Assembly (NCBI GenBank): GCA_963780345.1
Contig: CAWABU010000005.1
Coordinates: forward strand, 186,001-250,000
Source: PALSA-693 sp963780345
GTDB taxonomy: Bacteria; Actinomycetota; Acidimicrobiia; Acidimicrobiales; Palsa-688
Reading direction: 5' to 3'
DNA length: 64,000 nt
Below the pieces are notes generated by a model. That model saw only the letters and a list, made by a program, of their open reading frames with translations, was not told where the DNA came from and did no database searches. The position numbers and the translations under genes are program-made. Positions within the stretch are counted from its first letter, which is position 1, and every line of letters begins with the position of its first letter. Shown one piece after another: positions 8,249 through 15,707 of this stretch.

Positions 8249-8925
8249 AGACGCGGGTCCTGATCGCCGACGACCAATCCATGGTGAGGGCCGGCTTTCG
8301 CATGCTGCTCTCCGGCGAAGACGACATCGAAGTGGTGGCCGAGGCCAAAGACGGGCTCGAGGCGGTCGCCAAAGCGGCCCGCTTCGACCCGACCGTCGTC
8401 CTGATGGACATTCGTATGCCTCAGCTTGACGGCCTGGAGGCGACCCGTCGCATCATCGGCGCCAACGACAAGGCCCGGATCCTCATTCTGACCACCTTCG
8501 GGCTCGACGAATACGTCTACGAAGCACTCCGCGCCGGGGCCAGCGGTTTCGTGCTCAAGGACGACCCTCCCGAACAGCTCATCGCCGCGGTGCGCACCGT
8601 GGCCGAGGGAAACGCTCTGCTCTCGCCTGCCATCACCAAACGGGTCATCAAGCAATTCGTACGCATCCCGCACCCGGCACCCCCGAAAGAGCTCAACGAT
8701 CTCACCGAACGAGAGCAGGAAATCCTGCGGCTTATCGCCGGCGGCCTGTCCAACGCCGAGATCGGTGAACAGCTCTACATCAGCGAAACAACCGTGAAGA
8801 CCCATGTCACTCACATCCTCCAGAAGCTCGGTCTCCGCGACCGGGTCCAGGCCGTCGTGCTGGCCTACCAGACCGGAATCACGCTGGCACCCGGGGGCGG
8901 GGACAACCATCCCTGGAGCCGCTGA
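8245..8925 (+). CDS. NarL/LuxR-family response regulator
   Basis: A 226-residue two-domain regulator. The receiver domain (1-120) shows the acidic pair in IADDQS, the phospho-acceptor Asp in VVLMDIRMPQLDG, Thr in ILILTTF and Lys in VLKDD. The C-terminal LuxR helix-turn-helix spans about residues 150-215 (LTEREQEILRLIAGGLSNAE, then SETTVKTHVTHILQKL). It is paired with the overlapping kinase at 7085. It probably binds the intergenic repeat at 7014-7035 and regulates the transporter and its own operon; this is inferred from arrangement. Confidence 0.94.
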   Translation: MKTRVLIADDQSMVRAGFRMLLSGEDDIEVVAEAKDGLEAVAKAARFDPTVVLMDIRMPQLDGLEATRRIIGANDKARILILTTFGLDEYVYEALRAGASGFVLKDDPPEQLIAAVRTVAEGNALLSPAITKRVIKQFVRIPHPAPPKELNDLTEREQEILRLIAGGLSNAEIGEQLYISETTVKTHVTHILQKLGLRDRVQAVVLAYQTGITLAPGGGDNHPWSR

Positions 8926-9034
8926 TGCCACCAGAATTCAGGCCCTTTGCCGAGATGTGCGACTGCTCGGCGGACCGCCACGAGAAGCGGAGCCATTCCG
9001 AGCGCGGCACTCTCGGCGGACAGCTGGCTATGAC

Positions 9035-10120
9035 GTGACCCCGCCCATCCTCAACCCGTCGCCGTTTTCTACCAACCGCGATCTGGCCGCCCACCGGATG
9101 CGGGCTTTGGGCTTGTGGGCGATCCGGTCAGCAACGCCCGGCGATGTGGTGGGACGCCTGCTCGCCGTCCAATCCCAGCAGCACTCGGTGGCCCGCTGGT
9201 CGGTGGCCCAGCGAATGGACGGCCCGGTGGGTGCGACCGACATCGACGACGCCTTCGACCGAGGCGAGCTCATCAGAACGCATGTGCTGCGACCCACCTG
9301 GCATTACGTGGGGGCGGCCGACCTGCGGTGGCTGGTGCGCTTCAGCGGTCCACGGGTGGCAGCCAGGCACACCCGCTATTGGGCCCAGTTCGGGCTCGAT
9401 GCCCGCAGGCTGAAGGCGTCGACCGATGCCATCTCGGCCGCAGTAGAGGAGGGTCCGTGCACCCGGTCGGAGCTAGGGGCCCGGATCAGCCGCCGCAGCA
9501 CGTCGCTGCCGGCCCCCGAGCTGGCGGCGCGGGTGATGCACGCGGAGCTCCATATGGCCATCTGCAGTGGTCCGATGCGGGGCCGGGAACACACCTATGT
9601 CGCCTTCGATGGACGGGCCCGAGGAGACGGCCCGGAGGGTGACGAGGCCCTCGAACTCCTGAGCCGTCGTTACTTCACCACCAGAGGGCCGGCGACGGTC
9701 CACGATTTCGCCTGGTGGGCCGGCCTGCCGATGGCTGACGCCCGACGCGGCCTGGACCTGGCCTCGGATCACCTCCAGTTCGACAACCGGGCCGGCCGGC
9801 GCTACGCCTACGCCTACGCCGGCCAGACGGAACGAGGGGCCGGGCCGGCCATCGACTTCGTCCAGTGTTACGACGAGGCGGTCGTCTCCTACCAGCAGAG
9901 CCGCGACATTCTCAAGACTCCGCGGGTGTCGTTTGATCCACTCGATCGGGTCAACGGCTTCATTCATGTGATTCTCCGCGACGGACAGCTACTCGGTCAC
10001 TGGCGAGCGGCCCGGGAGACCCACGCCATCGAAGTCCGACTCGCGGACGCCCTTTCCCCGGCTGAACAGGATCTGCTGACCGCACGCAGGGACGCCTTGC
10101 GGCAGTTCCTCATCGGGTGA
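9035..10120 (+). CDS. Winged-helix DNA-binding protein of the HTH_42/AlkZ-like family
   Basis: The product is about 361 residues from GTG 9035; ATG 9098 is an alternative and the frame is open upstream. It matches the actinobacterial winged-helix family (PF06224) that includes AlkZ-type DNA glycosylases: LLAVQSQQHS near residue 45 contains a Q-x-Q pattern, followed by RTHVLRPTWHYV, which is highly typical of the family, and a C-terminal VILRDGQLLGHWR. AlkZ-type enzymes remove alkylated or cross-linked bases, and many family members are uncharacterised. It stands alone, with about 110 bases on the left and 74 on the right. DNA repair is a reasonable but unproven role. Confidence 0.8.
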   Translation: MTPPILNPSPFSTNRDLAAHRMRALGLWAIRSATPGDVVGRLLAVQSQQHSVARWSVAQRMDGPVGATDIDDAFDRGELIRTHVLRPTWHYVGAADLRWLVRFSGPRVAARHTRYWAQFGLDARRLKASTDAISAAVEEGPCTRSELGARISRRSTSLPAPELAARVMHAELHMAICSGPMRGREHTYVAFDGRARGDGPEGDEALELLSRRYFTTRGPATVHDFAWWAGLPMADARRGLDLASDHLQFDNRAGRRYAYAYAGQTERGAGPAIDFVQCYDEAVVSYQQSRDILKTPRVSFDPLDRVNGFIHVILRDGQLLGHWRAARETHAIEVRLADALSPAEQDLLTARRDALRQFLIG

Positions 10121-10194
10121 ACCGGTGGTCGGCCCGCGCACCCAACTAACCGCTTGCCGCGTAGCCCCACGGCTCCCCTGCTAGCGTCAGAGGA

Positions 10195-11247
10195 ATGCTC
10201 CTTGACGAGCTCTCGGTCGATCCGGCTGAACTCCAGGCCCGCACCGGCTGGGAGGCCAAGCCGGAGGGCCTCTGCAAGGGTGACCGCTGCGTCCCGGTAC
10301 CCGGCGGCGTGACCGGGCCCCTCGATATCCGGGTGCTCTCCGAGCGGCTCGGGATGCCGCTCCTCCACGATGAGGAGACCGGTCTGTGGGCGCTCGGACC
10401 GGAATCCGGTGGTCGGGCCCTTACCACTGCGGTCGCCCCGGATCTGGAGCTCCCCGACCTCGACGGCAACCCGTTCCGATTGTCCTCGCTACGGGGGCGC
10501 AAGGTGCTGCTCGTCGCCTGGGCCTCCTGGTGAGGCTGCCGTCTCGACCTGCCCGTGTGGCAGGCCCTGCGGACCGAGCTGTATCCCGACGGCCTGGAGA
10601 TCGTGACCGTCGCCCTCGACACCGGTGGGGCCGAGGCGGCTCGTCCGTCGATCGAAGCGGCCCGCCCTGAGCACCCCTCTCTGATCGACCAGGCCCACAT
10701 CACCGACGAGCTGTTCGGTTTCATCAATGTCCCCAACGGCGTCTGGATCGACGAGGACGGCGTGCTCGTGCGGCCGGCTGAGCCGGCCTGGCCGCCCCGG
10801 GAGCCGAACGCCGCCCGCTACACCGACATCCCCGAGGACACCCCGCAACGCCTCAAAGACATGCTCGCCGAGGCGCGGCGGATTCCCTCGGATCCGGCCC
10901 GCTACGTGGCGGCGCTGCGGGACTGGGTCGAGAAAGGGGCGCAGAGTCCGTATGCCCTGTCGCCGGACGAGGTGATCGCCCGATCCCAGCCCCGGCCACC
11001 TGAGCACGGCCAGGCCGCCGCCGCCTTCGAGCTGGGCCAGCACCGGTGGCGCGAGGGTGACCACGATGGCGCCGTCCGCTGGTTCCGTGAAGCCCACCGG
11101 CTCCACCCCGACAACTGGACCTACAAGCGACAGGCGTGGTCTTTTGCCGACCCGCTCCAGGGACCCACTGACCTTTACGACAGCGACTGGCTGTCTGACA
11201 TCCGGGCCATCGGCGCCGAGAACTATTACCCGCCGATATCCCTCTGA
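10195..11247 (+). CDS. Thioredoxin-fold (TlpA/ResA-like) selenoprotein with in-frame UGA at codon 113
   Basis: One frame runs 10195-11247 with a single internal TGA (10531-10533). Codon quality and homology-like sequence are unbroken across it: KVLLVAWASW-TGA-GCRLDLPVWQAL. In thioredoxin/TlpA proteins the residue after WASW is the active-site Cys, so UGA sits exactly where selenocysteine (Sec113) is expected, giving a 350-residue protein. The N-terminal ~75 residues include a CKGDRC pair. The redoxin domain spans about 80-215 (DLELPDLDGNPFRLSSLRGR, then NVPNGVWIDEDG). The C-terminus has a TPR-like helical repeat near 275-315 (ELGQHRWREGDHDGAVRWF). The active site is U-G-C, not CxxC. It probably reduces thiols or peroxides in the cytoplasm; no signal peptide is seen. 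Gene callers will split it into two proteins. Confidence 0.82.
10548..10564 (+). promoter_or_regulatory. SECIS-like hairpin downstream of the in-frame UGA
   Basis: CCTGCC (10548-10553) pairs perfectly with GGCAGG (10559-10564) around a five-base loop CGTGT that carries an exposed G-U. The loop G at 10555 is 22 bases past the last base of the UGA codon. This agrees with the known bacterial SECIS layout: a short stem-loop immediately 3' of UGA with a G (often GU) in the apical loop about 16-37 bases away, bound by SelB. Confidence 0.6.
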
Positions 11248-11735
11248 GGTATGGCCAGAACCAGGCCTGACCCACCAAACGCACCCGACGTTTCGCGGGC
11301 CCGCGCCGTAAGCGGTTAAATACCGGCTGGGTTCTGTTGACGATGAGGGAGTTCGGTAACGCCTGGCGTGACAAACGCACTCCCGTCTTCGGCGGCGACT
11401 CTTTAATTCCGGCGTGCTTGGAGAATCCCGCAACGTAACAGAAGGCGTCGGTCGCCGGGTCGTCAGGGCCGTACTGCAGCGAGACCCTGTACCCCATTTA
11501 CATCGAGCCGGGCTTCCGGATCCGGTCCGAGCCGGGTCCGTTGGAGCGGCCGAAGCAGGAACGGCCCTCGCCCTCCCCATAGCCATCAACGCCCGGCCAG
11601 CGAAGACGGTCGCCGCCAGTAGCATCCTGCACCAAGACCGACACGCACCATGACGGCACCCACCGGCGAGGTCGGCGCACCCAAAACGGGTAGGCCTCCC
11701 CGATCCAAACCCGCTCCCCGGACAGGAGGATAGAC
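11248..11735. other. 488-base intergenic region without supported gene
   Basis: No frame shows convincing coding sequence. Short open frames on both strands are Arg/Pro-rich shadows. A ribosome site (GGACAGGAGG, about 11718-11727) lies just before the next gene, so this region probably contains the promoter and leader of the ThDP enzyme. Confidence 0.5.
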
Positions 11736-13388
11736 ATGGTCATCCAGGGCAACGCCGCACTGGTCGAGTTGCTGGTTCAGGAGGGAGTCGACCTCATGGT
11801 CGGGAATCCCGGGACGACCGAGCTCCCACTTATGGACACCCTTGGCAGCGACAGCCGAATTCGCTATGTCCTCGGTCTGCAGGAGTCGATCGTTCTCGCC
11901 GTCGCGGACGGGTACACGCAGGCGACGGGTCGACTGGCGGCGGTCAACCTGCACGCCGCGCCGGGACTCGGCAACGCCCTCGGCATGTTGTTCAACGCCA
12001 AGAAGGCGGGCTCGCCGATCCTGGTCACGGCTGGTCAGCAAGACCAGTCGGTGCTCCTGTCCGAGCCGATCCTCGCCGAGGACCTGGCGACCATGGCCCG
12101 ACCGCTCGTCAAGTGGTCCTACGAGGTTCGTCGACTGGCCGACCTGCCGCGCGCCGTGCACCGGGCGGCCACAACCGCGCTGGCGCCGCCGACCGGCCCG
12201 GTGTTTCTTTCCATCCCGTCCGACGTCCTGACCGACGCCGCGGAGCTGGATCTGGGAGCCCCGACTCGAATCGCCGCCGGGGGCCGCCCCGACCCGGCAA
12301 CACTGCAGCAGGCCGCTCGCCTGGTCGGCACGGCCCGCGCGCCCGTCATTTTCGCCGGCGACGCGGTGGCCCGCGGGCAGGCGCATGCCGAGATCATCCG
12401 TTTCGCGGAACTCCTCGCCGCGCCCGTTTACGCCGAAGACCTGGCCAACTCGGCCTCCTTCCCCACGTCGCACCCGCTGTTTGCCGGAACCGTCGCCCGC
12501 CTGGGCGGGGCCATCCGGACCGTGCTCGCCGAACACGACCTGCTGATATCGATTGGGGCCGATCTGTTCACACTGTCCCTCGGCGGTGGGCCGGCGCCGG
12601 TGCCGCCTGGTCTGCCGATCATCCACGTCGACGTCGACCCCTGGCAGCTGGGCAAGAATTTCCCCACCGCCGTCGCCATCCTCGGCGACCCCCGGTCGGT
12701 CCTTCCCGAGCTGTGCGTCGCCGTCGATGAGGTCCGCCAGGAAACGGGACGCCAACCCCTCGACGATGTCAGGCCCGCCGTCGCGGCCCGACGGCAGGCC
12801 ATCCACGCCCGGGCCGAAAGCCTGGGCGGCGAGGCCCCCATCCACCCCATGGCCCTGCTGCACGCTCTGGGCCAGGCTCTGCCTCGCGATGTCGTCATCG
12901 TCGAGGAGGCGCTGTCATCCAATGAGGCCGTGCGCCTTCTCATCCGCAGCGACGATCCGCAGAGCTTCTACGGCATGCGTGGCGGCGGGATCGGATGGGC
13001 CTTGCCCGCCGCCATCGGCATCAAGCTGGGCTTACCCCAACGGCCGGTCGTTGCTCTGGTCGGCGACGGCGGGTCCCTCTATACCATCCAGGCGCTCTGG
13101 ACGGCCGCTCACGAGCGAGTGCCCGTCATAGCCGTGGTCCTCAACAACCGGTCCTATCGCATCCTCAAGCAGCGCACCCGGGCCCTGGGCGGTCACTCGG
13201 CGGCCAGCGGGAAGTACCTGGCCATGGACCTCGTCGATCCCGAGATCGATCTGGTCGGATTGTCCCGAGCCTTCGGAGTTGCCGCGATGACGGCGACGAC
13301 CATCCCCGAAGTCACGACCGCGGTGGCCGACGGCCTCTCATCAGGACGGCCCCTGCTGATTGATGCCGCGGTCGATGGCGAACTCTGA
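11736..13388 (+). CDS. Thiamine-diphosphate enzyme, benzoylformate decarboxylase/acetolactate synthase-like
   Basis: This 550-residue protein belongs to the ThDP-dependent 2-oxoacid decarboxylase/synthase superfamily. The N-terminal Pyr domain has NPGTTELPLMD and the catalytic Glu in LGLQESIVLA. A central domain follows (residues ~190-320). The PP domain has RGGGIGWALPAAIG and the metal/diphosphate motif from VALVGDGGSLY to VVLNNRSY. The NPGTTELP start is closest to benzoylformate decarboxylases (NPGxxELP), which split an aromatic 2-oxoacid into aldehyde and CO2. An aldehyde dehydrogenase (24847) could take such a product but is not adjacent. ATG 11736 follows an AGGAGG site. Substrate unknown. 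Confidence 0.87.
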   Translation: MVIQGNAALVELLVQEGVDLMVGNPGTTELPLMDTLGSDSRIRYVLGLQESIVLAVADGYTQATGRLAAVNLHAAPGLGNALGMLFNAKKAGSPILVTAGQQDQSVLLSEPILAEDLATMARPLVKWSYEVRRLADLPRAVHRAATTALAPPTGPVFLSIPSDVLTDAAELDLGAPTRIAAGGRPDPATLQQAARLVGTARAPVIFAGDAVARGQAHAEIIRFAELLAAPVYAEDLANSASFPTSHPLFAGTVARLGGAIRTVLAEHDLLISIGADLFTLSLGGGPAPVPPGLPIIHVDVDPWQLGKNFPTAVAILGDPRSVLPELCVAVDEVRQETGRQPLDDVRPAVAARRQAIHARAESLGGEAPIHPMALLHALGQALPRDVVIVEEALSSNEAVRLLIRSDDPQSFYGMRGGGIGWALPAAIGIKLGLPQRPVVALVGDGGSLYTIQALWTAAHERVPVIAVVLNNRSYRILKQRTRALGGHSAASGKYLAMDLVDPEIDLVGLSRAFGVAAMTATTIPEVTTAVADGLSSGRPLLIDAAVDGEL

Positions 13389-13405
13389 TCGCCGTGAGCA
13401 GGCAG

Positions 13406-13433
13406 GGCCCCCGGCCCGGCGGCCACCGGGGCC
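13406..13433. terminator. GC-rich hairpin between convergent genes
   Basis: GGCCCC(C)GG at 13406-13414 can pair with CCGGGGCC at 13426-13433, with one bulged C and an 11-base loop. It lies between the stops of two convergent genes (13388 and 13447). No T run follows on either strand, so it is at best a weak bidirectional terminator. Confidence 0.3.
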
Positions 13434-13446
13434 GACCCGCGCCCGG

Positions 13447-14292
13447 TCAGGTCGGTGGAGCGGGCCAACCGAGCCACTGCGACGCCGCCCCACCAAGCAC
13501 CTGGTCGACCTCTTCGGCTGACCAGAGATCAGGCTGATCGCGGAAGAACCGAACCCAATCCGCATAGGAGCCGGGCAGCCGCGACAGGTCGGATCCCCAT
13601 AGCACCCGCTCGGCACCAAAGGCGTCGATCACCTGACGCACCGGTCGGTGCAAGGACGGGAACGGGTAGCCCTCGTCGACATGGCACGGCAGGGCCGAGA
13701 CCTTCACGGCCACATTCGAGAAATTGGAGAGGGCCAACACGGGGCGGAGGAAGGGTTCGAGGTCTTCCGCCTTCACCTCGGTCGACAGATTGAGGTGGTC
13801 GATGATGATCCTCAGGTCCGGGTGCGAACCAGCCACCGCCGCGATCGCATCGGTCAGGGACGGGGCAAAGACCATGAGCGGCAAGCCGACTCTCTCGGCC
13901 TCATCCCACACCCAATCGGCAGTGCCATCGGTAAGCCACTCCCGGGCCGGAGGGCGGTGGAAGGTCAGCCGACCGCCCAGAAGACCCGGCACCGACGCCC
14001 AGGTCTCGAGCCGGGCCGGGCCTGGTCCGGCGGCCAGGTCGATCCGGCCCATCACCGCAAACCGCTCTGGATACCGACCGGCGGCGGCCAGCGCCACGTC
14101 GTTGCGGTCGCCCTCCCACGAGGGCGGGACGAGCACGGCCCGCCGAACACCGGCCTCGTCCATCCGCTCGATCACTTCCGCCGGGCCCAGCGGGTCGGCC
14201 CGGTGCGTCAGCTGCTCACCGCCCTCCGGCCACGGACGATCGGGGGCGTCCGCACGCCAGACGTGAATCTGGGCGTCGGTGATGGCGCTCAT
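13447..14292 (-). CDS. Amidohydrolase (2-pyrone-dicarboxylate lactonase/fuconolactonase-type TIM barrel)
   Basis: A 281-residue amidohydrolase-2 family enzyme. It starts at ATG 14292 (MSAITDAQIHVW); the ATG at 14298 only adds two residues. The DAQIHVW start supplies the usual first metal-site His (one His, not HxH). IIIDHLNLS carries the middle His and VLWGSDLSRLP the terminal catalytic Asp. The length matches the family, which hydrolyses lactones or decarboxylates cyclic acids, usually in aromatic or sugar-lactone breakdown. It converges with the ThDP enzyme and stands alone on the minus strand. Confidence 0.82.
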   Translation of the reverse strand: MSAITDAQIHVWRADAPDRPWPEGGEQLTHRADPLGPAEVIERMDEAGVRRAVLVPPSWEGDRNDVALAAAGRYPERFAVMGRIDLAAGPGPARLETWASVPGLLGGRLTFHRPPAREWLTDGTADWVWDEAERVGLPLMVFAPSLTDAIAAVAGSHPDLRIIIDHLNLSTEVKAEDLEPFLRPVLALSNFSNVAVKVSALPCHVDEGYPFPSLHRPVRQVIDAFGAERVLWGSDLSRLPGSYADWVRFFRDQPDLWSAEEVDQVLGGAASQWLGWPAPPT

Positions 14293-14501
14293 GACCACGG
14301 CATCAGAGACCCGCCGAGGCCGGAGCGGTCTACCCTCGCCCGTCCCTCGCTCACTCCCTCATCATCGCAGACCGGCGGGTCCTGTCTCCTCGGTGGTGAC
14401 TCCGCTGGTGAATCTGAGCGCGTCGCCGCGGCGCGGCCCGACCCGAGCCTCGCCGCCGTCGTCAATTCCGGCCGTCACACCACAGGGCTAGTGTCGCGGG
14501 T

Positions 14502-15125
14502 ATGACCGCCGTCGAGGTATACGTGGACCCGAGTTGCCCGTGGGCGTGGATCACGTCCCGGTGGATCAAGGCCGTAGCCCCACACCGCGACCTCGAGGTG
14601 ACCTGGCCGTCCTACTGCCTGGAAATCCGGGATGACTACGGGGTGGCGCCGACCATGCCGCCCGAGCACCGGGAGGCGGCCATCGCCGCCCATGCGCTGT
14701 CGCATCGCATGCTGAGGGTCTTTGAGGAGGCCCGGGCGAGCGTCGGCGAGAGCGCGGTCGACGCCCTCTACACCGAGTGGGGGGCGCGGTTCTTCGGGCG
14801 AGGAGCCCGGAGCGACGATCTGCTCCGCGAGATAGTGATCGCCGCCGGGCTCGATGAGGACCTGGTCAACGCGGCCGACGACGAGAAGTGGGACGCGCCG
14901 ATCATGGACTCGATGGAGATCGCGTACGTGTTCGGCGGTCAGAAGACGCAGACCCCCACGATCGTGGTTCGCGACGACCCGCCGCACGGGTTCAAGGGCC
15001 CGGTGATGGCCCCGGCGCCGACCGGCGAGGCGGCCGTTCGGTTCTGGGACGCCATCATCACGCTTTCCCGCGAGCCCGGGTTCTTTGAGTTCACCCGGCC
15101 CCGAGCGAACCCACCCCGACCGTGA
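14502..15125 (+). CDS. DsbA-fold mycothiol-dependent nitroreductase-like protein (Rv2466c family)
   Basis: This 207-residue cytoplasmic thioredoxin-superfamily protein has the active-site motif DPSCPWAWITSRW at residues 9-21. The family is known from Mycobacterium tuberculosis Rv2466c (CPWxW motif, similar length), which uses mycothiol to reduce nitro compounds and disulfides. A helical insert (residues ~60-130) carries the substrate site and TQTPTIVV is the cis-Pro region. It is the first gene of a tight operon and overlaps the next gene by four bases (GTGA). Its presence implies that the organism makes mycothiol, consistent with an actinobacterium. Confidence 0.85.
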   Translation: MTAVEVYVDPSCPWAWITSRWIKAVAPHRDLEVTWPSYCLEIRDDYGVAPTMPPEHREAAIAAHALSHRMLRVFEEARASVGESAVDALYTEWGARFFGRGARSDDLLREIVIAAGLDEDLVNAADDEKWDAPIMDSMEIAYVFGGQKTQTPTIVVRDDPPHGFKGPVMAPAPTGEAAVRFWDAIITLSREPGFFEFTRPRANPPRP

Positions 15126-15694
15126 GCCGGCTGCCCTATCTCAAGCGGGACGAGCTCGACGAGGACGGCGGCGCGCTCTGGGACTCGATCACCGAGAGCC
15201 GCGGCGCGGGCCTGGTCAATGACGAGGGCGGCCTGGCCGGTCCCTTCAACGCCTTCGTCCACGCGCCCGAGGTCGGCGCCCGCCTGTCGGAGCTGGGGGC
15301 GACGCTCCGGTTCGGGACCTCGGTCGACCGGCGCTTGATCGAGCTCGCCATCATCACCGTCGGCGCCTACTGGAAAGCCGAGTTCGAGTGGTGGGCCCAC
15401 GCTCGCATGGCGCGCCAGCACGGCGTGCCCGACGCTGTGGTGGAAGCGATCGGCAGCGGTGAGGTGCCAGTCCTGGAGTCGGACGACGACCAGGCGGTGT
15501 ACGACCTGGCCCACCAGCTGGTCCGAAAGGGGCGCCTGGATGACGCCACGTACGGCGCCGCCCAAGCGCGGCTGGGTGATCGCGCCATGGTCGAGCTGGT
15601 TGCGCTGTGCGGCTACTACACCCTCGTGTCCTACACGCTCAACGCCTTCGAGGTGCCGCTCCCGCCGGAGGTGCAACGGCGCTGGCCGGATTGA
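15122..15694 (+). CDS. Carboxymuconolactone decarboxylase/AhpD-like protein
   Basis: This 190-residue all-helical protein belongs to the CMD family (LGATLRFGTSVDRRLIELAI, then FEWWAHARMARQHGVPDAVV). The AhpD-type CxxC pair is absent; the EWWAHARMA helix has the family His only, so a peroxidase role is unlikely. Such single-domain CMD proteins are common in actinobacterial catabolic operons, with mostly unknown reactions. The GTG start overlaps the preceding stop by four bases and the gene is followed after 13 bases by the CoA-transferase, so it is cotranscribed and probably coupled. Confidence 0.88.
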   Translation: MSRLPYLKRDELDEDGGALWDSITESRGAGLVNDEGGLAGPFNAFVHAPEVGARLSELGATLRFGTSVDRRLIELAIITVGAYWKAEFEWWAHARMARQHGVPDAVVEAIGSGEVPVLESDDDQAVYDLAHQLVRKGRLDDATYGAAQARLGDRAMVELVALCGYYTLVSYTLNAFEVPLPPEVQRRWPD

Positions 15695-15707
15695 TCCCCA
15701 GGGAGCT

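Noticed and set aside
10531..10533. Reading the TGA as a true stop with two separate genes
   Set aside because: Both halves are in the same frame, the redoxin fold spans the codon, and the second half has no ribosome site or N-terminus of its own.
10489..11625. Long minus-strand open frame (378 codons) over the selenoprotein gene
   Set aside because: It is antisense to a clear redoxin gene, has shadow composition (Arg/Gly/Pro/Val-rich) and no family pattern.
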